Part shown: piece after piece, positions 17,576 to 25,551 of the stretch | Numbering within the stretch: position 1 is the stretch's first letter | Layout: the number at the start of each line of letters is the position of its first letter | NCBI GenBank assembly: GCA_964517345.1 | Contig: CAZFBZ010000007.1 | Location: 1-36,530 of the forward strand | DNA: 36,530 nt | Source of the DNA: DAISLF01 sp964517345 | Lineage (GTDB): Bacteria; Patescibacteriota; Gracilibacteria; Peribacterales; Peribacteraceae | Direction: 5' to 3' | The notes under the pieces: model-generated | Databases searched by the model: none | What the model was told of the DNA's origin: nothing | The model's input: the letters and a program-made list of their open reading frames with translations, nothing else | Translations under genes and position numbers: made by a program

Positions 17576-18871
17576 GTGAAAACGATTCTCATCCTCGCCG
17601 GACGGTCGAGGCGGTTCTGGCCGCTGGGCCACAAGCCGCTCTTCCCTCTTTGCGGCAAGACGCTCGTTGCGCATCAGGTGGACCGGCTGGCGGCCGGAGG
17701 CTGCACGGACCTCGTCCTCGTCGCGAGTCCGGAAAATCGCGATGCCATTGCGTCGCTCTACCCGGACACGCCGCTCGTGATACAAGAAGGAGAGGAAAAC
17801 GGCATGCACCGCGCGCTGCTCGCCGCACTGCCGCTCTGCGCGAGGGACCCGGTGCTGGTCGTCTCGGGCAATGACGTTGTCGAACCCGCGGCATACGCCG
17901 CGTTGAAGAAAGCCGCGGCGAAGAAAGGCGTGGCAGGCGTGCTGCTCGCCAGCAAAGTGACGCGCTATTTCCCCGGCGGGTATCTGACGGTGGAAGACGG
18001 CCGCATCACGGGCATCGTCGAGAAGCCCGAGCCGGGCAAAGAACCGAGCGATCTGGTGAACATCGTCGCACATATCCATAACGACGCCTCGGTGCTGCTG
18101 GCCGCGCTCAAGAAGACCAGGAGTTCCGCCGATGACGTCTACGAGCGCGCACTCGTATCGCTGCTCAAGACCCACGACTACCGCGCCGTGCCCTACGCGG
18201 GCGCCTGGCAGGCAGTGAAATACCCGTGGCACCTGCTCGATCTGCTGGAGATGCTGCTCAAAGACCTCTCGAAGAAGTCCGTTCACAAAACCGCGTCTAT
18301 TCACCCCTCCGCGGTCGTGGAAGGCAATGTGGTCATAGAGGAGAACGTCCGCATCCTGCCCCACGCCACCGTCGTCGGCCCGTGCCACATCGGTGCGGGG
18401 ACGATCATCGGGAACAATGCGCTCGTGCGCGGCTCCAGCGTGGGACCCGGCTGCGTGATTGGCTTCGGCAGCGAGGTGAAAGGCAGCGCGCTCGCGGGCC
18501 CGGTATGGACGCACATGACGTATCTCGGCGATTCGGTCGTGGGGGAGAACGTCTCGTTCGGCGGCGGCTGCATGACCGGCAACCTGCGTCTGGATGAAGG
18601 AGAGATTGCCTCCGTCTGCGGCGGGAAGCCCGTCCCGACCGGACGCACCAAGCTCGGCGCGATGGTGGGGGACGGCTGCCGCTTCGGCATCCAGGTCGGT
18701 ATCAATCCGGGAGTGAAAGTGGGAGCGGACTGCTTCGTGGGCGGCGGGCTGACGCTGGCCACCGACGTACCAGACGAGAGCTTCGTCCTCCTGCGCGACG
18801 GCAAAATCGAGGTAAAGAAGAACAAGACAAGGGCACCGGACATGTCCTCCCGAAAACAGTATTTCCGATGA
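17576..18871 (+). CDS. GlmU-like sugar-1-phosphate nucleotidylyltransferase with hexapeptide-repeat domain
   Basis: 431 aa from GTG. Residues 1-235 form a nucleotidyltransferase domain: ILAGRSRRFWPLGHKPLFPL is a divergent form of the usual Gly-rich NTP loop with the KP Lys at 20; VVSGNDVV and GIVEKPEPGK follow. Residues ~240-400 form a left-handed beta-helix (HPSAVVEGNVVIEENVRI, then many GxG[IV]I-type repeats) ending LGAMVGDGCRFGIQVGINPG, as in GlmU and archaeal ST0452-type enzymes. It likely makes UDP- or dTDP-activated (amino)sugar for envelope glycans, in keeping with the flippase and GT2 genes nearby. Sugar specificity is not readable. A hairpin terminator lies 23 nt after the stop. Confidence 0.85.
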   Translation: MKTILILAGRSRRFWPLGHKPLFPLCGKTLVAHQVDRLAAGGCTDLVLVASPENRDAIASLYPDTPLVIQEGEENGMHRALLAALPLCARDPVLVVSGNDVVEPAAYAALKKAAAKKGVAGVLLASKVTRYFPGGYLTVEDGRITGIVEKPEPGKEPSDLVNIVAHIHNDASVLLAALKKTRSSADDVYERALVSLLKTHDYRAVPYAGAWQAVKYPWHLLDLLEMLLKDLSKKSVHKTASIHPSAVVEGNVVIEENVRILPHATVVGPCHIGAGTIIGNNALVRGSSVGPGCVIGFGSEVKGSALAGPVWTHMTYLGDSVVGENVSFGGGCMTGNLRLDEGEIASVCGGKPVPTGRTKLGAMVGDGCRFGIQVGINPGVKVGADCFVGGGLTLATDVPDESFVLLRDGKIEVKKNKTRAPDMSSRKQYFR

Positions 18872-18893
18872 ACTGTGTACAACTCTCTGCGGC

Positions 18894-18923
18894 CCCGGCC
18901 TCCGGACGCCGGGTCAATTTTTT
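18894..18923 (+). terminator. Rho-independent terminator after the GlmU-like gene
   Basis: Perfect 6-bp GC stem CCCGGC / GCCGGG with an 8-nt loop, then TCAA and six T (18918-18923). It isolates the upstream operon from the origin region. Confidence 0.6.
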
Positions 18924-19001
18924 GATTCGCCGAACCGACGTGTCCGAACGAGCCAAAACCAAACATCGCGCCGAAGCGACCCCCTGTTTTGCGCACAAAA
19001 G

Positions 19002-19024
19002 TTATCCACACCCACTGTGGATAA
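19002..19024. promoter_or_regulatory. Pair of inverted consensus DnaA boxes
   Basis: TTATCCACA and its reverse complement TGTGGATAA face each other across CCCAC. Two perfect 9-mers in a GC-rich background are unlikely to be chance, and they anchor the origin call. TGTGGACGA at 19031-19039 is a weaker third site (two mismatches). Confidence 0.85.
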
Positions 19025-19302
19025 GCCAATTGTGGACGACGGGTATACAAGCCGGGACTTGTCCACAGGGTTTTTCACTTTTTGGCTCTGTGAAAGCAAA
19101 ATCATAAATTCACGCCCACCCCTCCCGCACCCCCGGGTTTCTCCACGAGTTTTCCACATCCGGCCCACAGGCGGCGTGCATGACCTTCCTGACGCGATCC
19201 GCAGAACCAAGCCCTTCTACCCCCGGTACAGCCTGTCTTTTCCACACATCACACCGCGAAAATCTGTCTGATGTGAAGATAGTATGATGACGATGAATTT
19301 AG

Positions 19303-19308
19303 TATAGT
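19303..19308 (+). promoter_or_regulatory. -10 (TATAGT) of dnaN
   Basis: TATAGT in the AT-rich flank of the origin predicts a ~22-nt leader without a Shine-Dalgarno (CTTATCTAAGACCAC before ATG). An alternative -10 is TATGAT at 19284-19289. No clear -35. Its position in the putative unwinding element would link dnaN transcription to origin state. Confidence 0.4.
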
Positions 19309-19336
19309 TCCTCTCCCCTCTCTTATCTAAGACCAC

Positions 19337-20503
19337 ATGAAATTCTCCTGCTCCACCTCCGATCTCCTCCAGGCGCTCCATCTTGTAAGCAGGGCAATCG
19401 GCGGACAACAGGCCTTACCAATTCTGGGAAACATTTTAATGGAAGCAGAAGGAAAGCGATGCACGGTGAGTGCGACGGATTTGGAATTGAGCATTGTCAC
19501 CAGCTTTGACGCGAAGATTGAAAATGAAGGAACGCTGACGATTCCCGCCAAGGCGATTTTGAACTTTGCCCAATACAACACCGATCCGGAGGTGTTATTG
19601 GAGACGAGCGAGGGGACGCAGCTTAAGTGTACGTCGCGGCATGCCAAAACCATGATTGCAGGCGAGGCATCCAGCGAGTATCCCACCATCACCCGCGTCG
19701 ATCGCCAGACCTCATTTACTCTGGAGGCCGACCCGCTTCTTCGTGCCCTGCACCTGGTGACGTTCGCGTCCGCCCGCACCACCCTCAGGCCGGTCCTCTC
19801 TGGCGTCTACGTGCGCCGGGAGAAGGGGCATCTGGTTCTGGTCGCCACAGACAGCTACCGCCTCTCCGAGTGCCGTATCGCGGCCCCGGGCGGCGAGGAG
19901 GATCTCGCCTGCATCATCCCCACCAAGATCCTGGAGGAACTGAAGGTCATCCTCAGCTCCAGGAAGGGCGATGCCAAGAAGGAGAAGGACAAAAAAGACG
20001 GCGAGGAGACGCAGTCCAAAAAAGAAGCCGCCGGCGTCGAGGTGACACTGAGCAAGCAGCAGATCGAGATGCAGGTCGGGTCGACCCGCCTCGTTTCGCG
20101 CCTGATCGACGGCAAATTCCCCAACTACGAGCAGATCATCCCGAAGGACGCGTCCACCAAAGTTCTCTTCTCCGTGCGCGAGCTCACGACCGCCGCCAAA
20201 CGCATGCACTACTTCGCAAAAGAAATGAATAACAACCTGACGTTCCACTGTGCGGGGTCGGAGACGAAGGTGGTCACGCCCCAGACGCAGGCGGGCCGCG
20301 ACGAAGCGACCATCCAGACCGAGATCACGGGCGGCGAGAATAAAATCGCCCTCAGCTCCTCGTACCTCCTCGACTTCCTCGGACACCTCGACAGCGAGAC
20401 GCTCCTGATGCAGATCAGTGACCCGATGCACCCCGCCATCTTCACGGTTCCGGAGGAGAAGCAGTACCTGCACCTGATCATGCCGCTGCGCATGCAGGAG
20501 TGA
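19337..20503 (+). CDS. dnaN: DNA polymerase III beta subunit (sliding clamp)
   Basis: 388 aa; dimeric ring clamp that tethers the replicase and binds many partners. Family features: MKFSCSTSDLLQALHLVSRA at the N-terminus, LPILGNIL (28-35), RPVLSGVYVR (151-160), ATDSYRLSECR (170-180), SRLIDGKFPNYEQIIP (254-269) and the C-terminal YLHLIMPLRMQE. A Lys/Glu-rich stretch at about 208-233 (KGDAKKEKDKKDGEETQSKK) sits between the domain-2 helix EELKVIL and strand VEVTLSKQ, where most clamps have a short loop, giving a slightly long protein. It begins just downstream of the predicted origin. dnaA is not adjacent, unlike the common dnaA-dnaN order. Confidence 0.96.
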   Translation: MKFSCSTSDLLQALHLVSRAIGGQQALPILGNILMEAEGKRCTVSATDLELSIVTSFDAKIENEGTLTIPAKAILNFAQYNTDPEVLLETSEGTQLKCTSRHAKTMIAGEASSEYPTITRVDRQTSFTLEADPLLRALHLVTFASARTTLRPVLSGVYVRREKGHLVLVATDSYRLSECRIAAPGGEEDLACIIPTKILEELKVILSSRKGDAKKEKDKKDGEETQSKKEAAGVEVTLSKQQIEMQVGSTRLVSRLIDGKFPNYEQIIPKDASTKVLFSVRELTTAAKRMHYFAKEMNNNLTFHCAGSETKVVTPQTQAGRDEATIQTEITGGENKIALSSSYLLDFLGHLDSETLLMQISDPMHPAIFTVPEEKQYLHLIMPLRMQE

Positions 20504-20544
20504 GGAAACCGTGTTTTTCTCTTCCCTCTGCCTGGGGATTATCG

Positions 20545-20550
20545 TAGAAT
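20545..20550 (+). promoter_or_regulatory. Candidate -10 (TAGAAT) for mfd
   Basis: TAGAAT lies ~100 nt before the mfd ATG. The intervening leader is GC-rich, holds a GGAGGG (20610-20615) too far from ATG 20652 to act simply, and could fold on itself (GGGTCCCC/GGGGGGCC). No strong -35. Confidence 0.35.
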
Positions 20551-20651
20551 AGACACATCACCGCAGCGATTTTCCCACGGAAACACCGCCCGGCGGCCCT
20601 TTTGCAATTGGAGGGTCCCCGGGGGGCCGCTTGCCTCTCTCTACTACACGC

Positions 20652-23600
20652 ATGAAACCATCTCTCCTCCTTGGACGAGAGACTCACCGGGAATTGTCCG
20701 ACCTTCTCCGCGCGAAAGGTCGTCTTGTGCTGTCTGGCGCGAGCAACGAAACGGCGAAGGCCATGCTTGTCTCGCATCTGCTCAACGGCCGGTCGCCGCA
20801 GGCGCTGCTGGTCACGCAGAACGATGCGAACCTCGAGGCGCTTTGCCACTGGCTTGCGTTCTTCGAGCGGGGCACGCAGACCCTTTCGCCGGTGGAGGAT
20901 GAGGAGTGCCACATCCTGCCCGGGCACCTGCAGTCGTTTTTGCTCTTCATGGGCGGAGTGGAAAGCGAGGAGGGCGACGGGCCGATCTTCGCGCTGACAC
21001 GAGCGACGTGGGACGTGGAATTCCCGTCGTATAAAGAGCTCAAATCCCGGCTTGTGACGCTGAAAATAGGGGAGAAAATCGAATTCACGCCGTTCTTTGA
21101 ATCGCTCATCGAGCGCGGGTATTCCCATGGCGAGGACCTGTATCTGCACCCAGGCGAGTACCGCCGCATCGGCGATGTGCTGGATATCTTCCCGATCCAG
21201 GCGAGCCACCCGTACCGCGTGCACTTCGAATTTGAGAAGGTGGAAAAGATTCTGGCGGTCGACCGCGACGATCTCTCGAAGACCTCGGATGCCGGCAAGA
21301 GCCTCGCGATCTTCCCGGCCATTTACACGAACCGCGCGCTGCTCGCCGATCAGCTGCCGTCGTCCGCCCTGCTGATCCTGGATGATCAGGATGATCTGTC
21401 TCCGCCCAAGGGCGTGTCGTCACTCGTTTTCACGTCGTTTCCGGAGTCGCAGGAAAACCACGCGCACGTCCGCTATCTCTCAGTGCTCAAGTTCTACACG
21501 CTTACCGACTTTTTGAATGACGTCCGCGACAAACTCCAGCAGGACTGGACGCTGATCGTCGTCACGAAGCGTCAGAAAGAGCTGGAAGAAATCTTCACCG
21601 AGGAGCGCGTCGCCCACACCGTGCGATCCGAGAGCCGCCCGGGCGCCGTTACCCTGATTGATGCCGCGGATCTCGCGCTGCTCCCCCACTCGCTCCAGAA
21701 TCCCGATCTCCGCTGCGCGCTCCTCACAGACCGCGAGATCTTCTCGCTCAAGAAAGCGGGCAAGCAGCGCAGTGTCGCCAAGCTGGCGCTCGATTTCGTC
21801 ACATCGCTCCAGCCGGGGGACTACGTCGTGCACATGGAGCACGGCATCGGGCACTTCGAGGGGATGACGCAGAAGGAAGTCGACGACGTCGCCCGCGAGT
21901 ACCTGGAGCTCACCTACGCCGGCGGCGACAAGCTGTTTGTCCCGGTCGATCAGGCCGACAAACTCTCGAAATTCGTGCACGAGGAAGGCGATGAGCCCGT
22001 TTTAACGCGTCTCGGCACGGTCGAGTGGAAGCGCGTCACTGAGCGCATGCGCAAGGAAACGAAGGAGATCGCGAAGGAACTTCTGAACCTCTACGCCAAG
22101 CGCGCGAAGAGCAAAGGGTTCTCGTTCGATGAGGACAACCAGCGTCAGCGCAAATTCGAAGAGGCGTTCCCCTACCAGGAGACGCCGGGACAGATGAAGG
22201 CGATCCAGGACATCAAGGCTGATATGGAAGGCGAGCATCCGATGGACCGCCTTGTCTGCGGAGACGTCGGATTCGGCAAGACCGAAGTGGCGATGCGCGC
22301 CGCGTTCAAGGCGGCCGAGGGCGGCAAGCAGGTCGCGGTCATCGCGCCCATTACCATTCTTGCGGACCAGCACTACCGTAACTTTCTGGAGCGCATGAGC
22401 CCGTTCAACATCAAAATCGAAATGCTCAGCCGCTTCCGCTCTCAGGCAGAGCAGAAAAAGACACTGGAGGGACTCCGCAAAGGCGACGTGCAGATCGTCA
22501 TCGGCACGCACCGGCTCCTACAGGACGACGTGCACTTTTTGAATCTGGGGCTTGTCATCATCGATGAAGAGCAACGCTTCGGCGTGAAGCAGAAGGAGAA
22601 ATTCAAGGAGATGCGCGCGTCGGTCGACATTCTCACGCTCACGGCCACGCCCATCCCGCGCACGCTGAACCTCGGACTCCACAAGCTGCGCGACATCACG
22701 ACGATCACGACGCCGCCTCCCGGCCGCCTCCCGATCATCACCGAGGTCCGCAAGTATTCCGACGAACTCACGCGCCAGGCGATCCTCGCTGAAGTGAAAC
22801 GCGACGGACAATGCTTCGTCCTCCACAACCGCGTGGAGACGATCGACGCTTTCGCCCAGAAGCTGCGCAACCTCGTGCCCGAGGCGACGTTCGTCGTCGG
22901 TCACGGTCAGCTCAAGCCCGAAGATCTGGAGGAGCGCATCATCGCCTTCAAAGAAGGAAAGTACTCGGTGCTGGTCAGCTCGACGATCATCGAGAACGGC
23001 ATCGACCTCCCGCGCGCCAACACGCTCATCGTTAACGAAGCCGAGCGTTTCGGTCTCTCCCAGCTCTATCAGCTCCGCGGACGCGTCGGCCGCAGCAAGC
23101 TCCAGGCCTTCGCGTATTTCCTGTACCACAGCCAAAAACTCAAGGACGATGCCAAGAAGCGCCTGCGCGCGATCGTTGAGGCGTGTGAGCTCGGCTCCGG
23201 TTTTCAGGTGGCCATGCGCGATCTCGAAATCCGCGGCGCGGGCGAGATCTTGGGCGCCAGCCAGTCCGGCACGATGCAGACGGTCGGCGTCAGCCACTAT
23301 CTGCGCATGCTCAAGCACGCCGTCGAGGAGCTGAAGCACGGCGGCAAGGAAGAGGCCGACGAGACGGAGGCGGCAGTGGAGATCCAGCTCCCGGTGGAGG
23401 CGTTCATCCCGTCGTCGTACATCCCGGACAGCGAGGAGAAGATCTCGGTGTACCAGAAGCTCGCGGGCAGCGAGGATGAGGCAATTCTCAAGGAGTTCGA
23501 GGGCGATCTCCGTGACGAGTACGGCGAGCCGCCCCGTCAGGTCCAGAACCTCTTCGCGATCCTCCGGTTCCGTCTCGCGTGCCGACGCGCGGGCGTGCAG

Positions 23601-23870
23601 CGGGTCAAAATGGAAGATGCCGGGCAGTCGCGCTTCGTCGTGCTCTCCCTCGGCGCGCGCGTCACTGCCAAAGAGATCATGCAGCTGCTCAGCGAGAGTC
23701 CGCAGTGGAAGATCAGCGGATCGAGCCTGCGCATTGACGAGCAGACGCTGCTCTCCCGCGTCAAACACGGCGATTGGATCGCGCAGCTGACGTCCGATGT
23801 TGCGCATCTGGAACGCAAGAAAGCGAAGCCGGCCAAAGAAGAGAAGCAGCAGGAGGAGGCTGCGGCCTGA
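20652..23870 (+). CDS. mfd: Transcription-repair coupling factor Mfd
   Basis: 1072 aa. Displaces RNA polymerase stalled at lesions and recruits UvrA. Domains in order: degenerate UvrB-like N-terminal part (to ~residue 330); RNA-polymerase interaction domain from ~388 (PGDYVVHMEHGIGHFEGM, then YAGGDKLFVPVDQADKLSKF); RecG-like SF2 translocase with Walker A CGDVGFGKTEV (~535), DEEQ box IIDEEQRFGVKQKE (~636), TATPIPRTL (~664) and motif VI LRGRVGRSKLQAFAYF (~807); ARDLEIRGAGEILG-like MRDLEIRGAGEILG; and a C-terminal UvrA-binding TRCF domain. It is slightly shorter than the E. coli protein. ATG 20652 is preferred; an in-frame TTG at 20631 is the alternative. No uvr gene is visible nearby. Confidence 0.96.
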   Translation: MKPSLLLGRETHRELSDLLRAKGRLVLSGASNETAKAMLVSHLLNGRSPQALLVTQNDANLEALCHWLAFFERGTQTLSPVEDEECHILPGHLQSFLLFMGGVESEEGDGPIFALTRATWDVEFPSYKELKSRLVTLKIGEKIEFTPFFESLIERGYSHGEDLYLHPGEYRRIGDVLDIFPIQASHPYRVHFEFEKVEKILAVDRDDLSKTSDAGKSLAIFPAIYTNRALLADQLPSSALLILDDQDDLSPPKGVSSLVFTSFPESQENHAHVRYLSVLKFYTLTDFLNDVRDKLQQDWTLIVVTKRQKELEEIFTEERVAHTVRSESRPGAVTLIDAADLALLPHSLQNPDLRCALLTDREIFSLKKAGKQRSVAKLALDFVTSLQPGDYVVHMEHGIGHFEGMTQKEVDDVAREYLELTYAGGDKLFVPVDQADKLSKFVHEEGDEPVLTRLGTVEWKRVTERMRKETKEIAKELLNLYAKRAKSKGFSFDEDNQRQRKFEEAFPYQETPGQMKAIQDIKADMEGEHPMDRLVCGDVGFGKTEVAMRAAFKAAEGGKQVAVIAPITILADQHYRNFLERMSPFNIKIEMLSRFRSQAEQKKTLEGLRKGDVQIVIGTHRLLQDDVHFLNLGLVIIDEEQRFGVKQKEKFKEMRASVDILTLTATPIPRTLNLGLHKLRDITTITTPPPGRLPIITEVRKYSDELTRQAILAEVKRDGQCFVLHNRVETIDAFAQKLRNLVPEATFVVGHGQLKPEDLEERIIAFKEGKYSVLVSSTIIENGIDLPRANTLIVNEAERFGLSQLYQLRGRVGRSKLQAFAYFLYHSQKLKDDAKKRLRAIVEACELGSGFQVAMRDLEIRGAGEILGASQSGTMQTVGVSHYLRMLKHAVEELKHGGKEEADETEAAVEIQLPVEAFIPSSYIPDSEEKISVYQKLAGSEDEAILKEFEGDLRDEYGEPPRQVQNLFAILRFRLACRRAGVQRVKMEDAGQSRFVVLSLGARVTAKEIMQLLSESPQWKISGSSLRIDEQTLLSRVKHGDWIAQLTSDVAHLERKKAKPAKEEKQQEEAAA

Positions 23871-23895
23871 GGCGGATGGCACGCCCGGGTTTTTT
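23871..23895 (+). terminator. Weak terminator after mfd
   Basis: GGCG / CGCC (23871-23874, 23882-23885) with a 7-nt loop, then CGGG and six T (23890-23895). The short stem makes this tentative; the T-run also forms the upstream part of the next promoter. Confidence 0.35.
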
Positions 23896-23899
23896 CTGC

Positions 23900-23905
23900 T
23901 ACAAT
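23900..23905 (+). promoter_or_regulatory. Extended -10 (TGC-TACAAT) of the 118-aa gene
   Basis: TTCTGCTACAATGATACG is a near copy of the promoter core before the Fn3 gene (15321-15338). It predicts a ~14-nt leader ending AAACCCATATCC with no Shine-Dalgarno. Confidence 0.55.
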
Positions 23906-23925
23906 GATACGAAAAACCCATATCC

Positions 23926-24282
23926 ATGACCGACCAGACCGCTGCATCCACGGCCGTGCCCCAGCCCCCCAAGATCCCGACCGGGAGGGAGATCTTCGAT
24001 GCAATCATGATGCACATCGAGCCGGATTTGACGAGCGAGGGGGCCAAGCATGTCAAAGAGAAGTACGCCGCCGAAACGCCCGAGCAGCGCGAGGCGCGCA
24101 AGCAGCGCTACGAGTTGGCTTTTGAGCGCTACGAGCAGGCCTACGAGGGTTACATGTCCACGTTGCATTCCCAGGTGATGCGCTTCCGCCGCGATTCCTT
24201 CAACCAGGTCGAGATGGAGGATCGCGCCCGCGATGAAGGCGTCATCCAGAGCCTGAACCAGTCCATAATCCGCTTCGCATGA
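23926..24282 (+). CDS. Small helical protein, shares a module with the 27725 gene product
   Basis: 118 aa. A short Pro/Thr-rich start is followed by a helical module from residue 20 (REIFDAIMMHIEPDLT, then RYELAFERYEQAYEGYM). This aligns without gaps to residues 147-240 of the 250-aa protein encoded at 27725 (DELYNSLMQKIEPELT, then RYEKAFAEYDRQLEEYM). The module is charged and probably coiled-coil; there is no membrane segment. Its TGA overlaps the next ATG (ATGA at 24279-24282), so the two are translationally coupled. Function unknown. Confidence 0.8.
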   Translation: MTDQTAASTAVPQPPKIPTGREIFDAIMMHIEPDLTSEGAKHVKEKYAAETPEQREARKQRYELAFERYEQAYEGYMSTLHSQVMRFRRDSFNQVEMEDRARDEGVIQSLNQSIIRFA

Positions 24283-24905
24283 TCCGCTTCTTCGCCCGTG
24301 TCCGGCCCGAATACGAGCATCGCCTGATCGCGGCGATGGGCGGTGTGGACGTGCCCGGCCAGAACGCCAGTTTCGTCGATACCGTGCGGGAAAGCGAAGC
24401 CGGCGACCCGGCAAACGAAAATCCCGAGAAGCAGAAGCAGGACAAGGAGCGGAAAGAGCAGGAGGCCAAGAAGAAAAGCACGGAAGTGGCGCCGACCGGC
24501 GATGAGGCTGTTGATGCCTTCGGCAACCGCAAACAGGCAGCGATCGAGACCGCTGAGAAGCGTGCCCAGCGCGAGCAGAAAATTCTCAGCGAGGTGTCGG
24601 CCAAACAGATCCAGCTTCGCGAGAAGGCCGAGGCGGACGCCCGCGCGCGCACCGAAGCCGCCAAGGCCAATAACGAGCGGGGCGATGACGCGGCTGAGCT
24701 GGCAATGGGGCCGGCGGGACTCTTCACCGAAGGTCACACCGAAACCCAGGACCGCACCGCCGTCGTGCCGGATGCCGGCCTGAACGTTGCGGCCGCGGGA
24801 CGTGGTGCCGATGTGGAGCAGGGCCGTCAGAAAGCCGAAAAAGAGCGCAAGCAATCGACGCAGAAAGAGAGCGTCGACGGCTCGCAGGACCGCACCGCGG
24901 TCTGA
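24279..24905 (+). CDS. Charged coiled-coil protein, unknown
   Basis: 208 aa, starting MIRFFARVRPEYEHRLIAAM. Residues ~48-135 are dominated by Lys, Glu, Gln, Arg and Ala (EKQKQDKERKEQEAKKK; EKRAQREQKILSEV), typical of a long coiled coil. The motif QDRTAV occurs twice, at 157-162 and at the very C-terminus (203-208), a possible peptide ligand or repeat. No signal peptide or membrane helix. It overlaps the upstream gene by 4 nt and precedes the methyltransferase gene by 40 nt, so the three probably form one operon. Confidence 0.75.
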   Translation: MIRFFARVRPEYEHRLIAAMGGVDVPGQNASFVDTVRESEAGDPANENPEKQKQDKERKEQEAKKKSTEVAPTGDEAVDAFGNRKQAAIETAEKRAQREQKILSEVSAKQIQLREKAEADARARTEAAKANNERGDDAAELAMGPAGLFTEGHTETQDRTAVVPDAGLNVAAAGRGADVEQGRQKAEKERKQSTQKESVDGSQDRTAV

Positions 24906-24945
24906 CCCGTGACGTCTTCCCCCGTTTCCCCTACCCTTTCTCACC

Positions 24946-25551
24946 ATGGACCTCGACGCCATCCAGCAGAAGCTCTACTCCGACATCCAGGGATACTCTC
25001 TCTCATCCGCGGGCCGTGCGCGGCTGCAGCGTGAGTCTGATCCTGCGCTCACCTACGGAGAAGTCACGCCCGAGTCGGTGCAAGCCATGCTTGAGGCCGT
25101 CGGCACGCGTCCCGGCGAGGTGTTCTATGATCTGGGATCGGGCACGGGCAAGGCCGTGATCTTCGCGGCGCTGATGAACAATTTCGCCCGCTGCACGGGC
25201 ATCGAGCTGGTGGAGGACCTCTGGGCGTCTGCCGAGCTGGCCCGCCAGCGCTACGAATCCGATGTCCGCCCGTCGCTCCCCGCAGAGCAGCAGGCCAAGG
25301 AGGTGTCGTTCCTGAACGGCGACATGTTCGACTTCGATCTTTCCGATGCCGACATCGTTTTCACGCACTGCACGTGCTTCGACGACGCGATGATGTCGCG
25401 CATCTCCACCAAGCTGGAGACGCTCAAACCCGGTTCCCGCGTGATCACGGTTACCAAGGGGCTCGTGTCGCCCGCGTTCAAATCCATCGGATCGACCCTG
25501 TACCGCTTAGGCTGGGGCGAGGCGACCCTGTGCTACTTCGTTCGGAACTGA
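24946..25551 (+). CDS. DOT1-like class I SAM-dependent methyltransferase
   Basis: 201 aa. YGEVTPESVQAML (37-49) precedes the SAM-binding motif I VFYDLGSGTGKAVIFAAL (59-76), then GIELVEDLWASAE (85-97), an acidic NGDMFDFDLSDADIVF (124-139) and THCTCFDD (140-147). The order and the Y-G-E / D-L-G-S-G / G-I-E pattern match the DOT1 fold, a class containing eukaryotic histone H3-K79 methyltransferases and many bacterial proteins of unknown substrate. The THCTCF segment stands where Dot1 has its NNF-type motif. No histone-like substrate is visible in this window. Its 3' end overlaps the convergent membrane protein gene by 45 nt. Substrate unknown. Confidence 0.8.
   Translation: MDLDAIQQKLYSDIQGYSLSSAGRARLQRESDPALTYGEVTPESVQAMLEAVGTRPGEVFYDLGSGTGKAVIFAALMNNFARCTGIELVEDLWASAELARQRYESDVRPSLPAEQQAKEVSFLNGDMFDFDLSDADIVFTHCTCFDDAMMSRISTKLETLKPGSRVITVTKGLVSPAFKSIGSTLYRLGWGEATLCYFVRN

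Larger units (their letters stand above)
18874..19310. other. Candidate chromosomal replication origin (oriC)
   Basis: The only long gene-free stretch of the window (18872-19336), directly upstream of dnaN. It holds DnaA-type boxes on both strands. Perfect TTATCCACA: 19002-19010 (+) and 19016-19024 (-). One mismatch: 18874-18882 (-), 19059-19067 (+), 19150-19158 (+) and 19238-19246 (+). A markedly AT-rich segment (~19255-19312) after the last box could be the unwinding element. DnaA boxes beside dnaN are a standard mark of bacterial oriC. No dnaA, rpmH or gyrB is seen within the window, so dnaA must lie elsewhere. No protein frame here looks real. Confidence 0.8.

Noticed and set aside
15326..18514. 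1062-aa open frame on the minus strand
   Set aside because: It runs antisense to the Fn3, ComEC-like and GlmU-like genes, all of which have clear domains; the translation is Arg/Gly/His-rich low-quality sequence typical of GC-rich shadow frames.
18868..19271. Short ORFs in the origin region
   Set aside because: No homology-like composition, and they overlap DnaA boxes and a terminator; the region is better explained as non-coding.
22518..24101. 527-aa minus-strand frame
   Set aside because: Antisense to the conserved helicase half of mfd.
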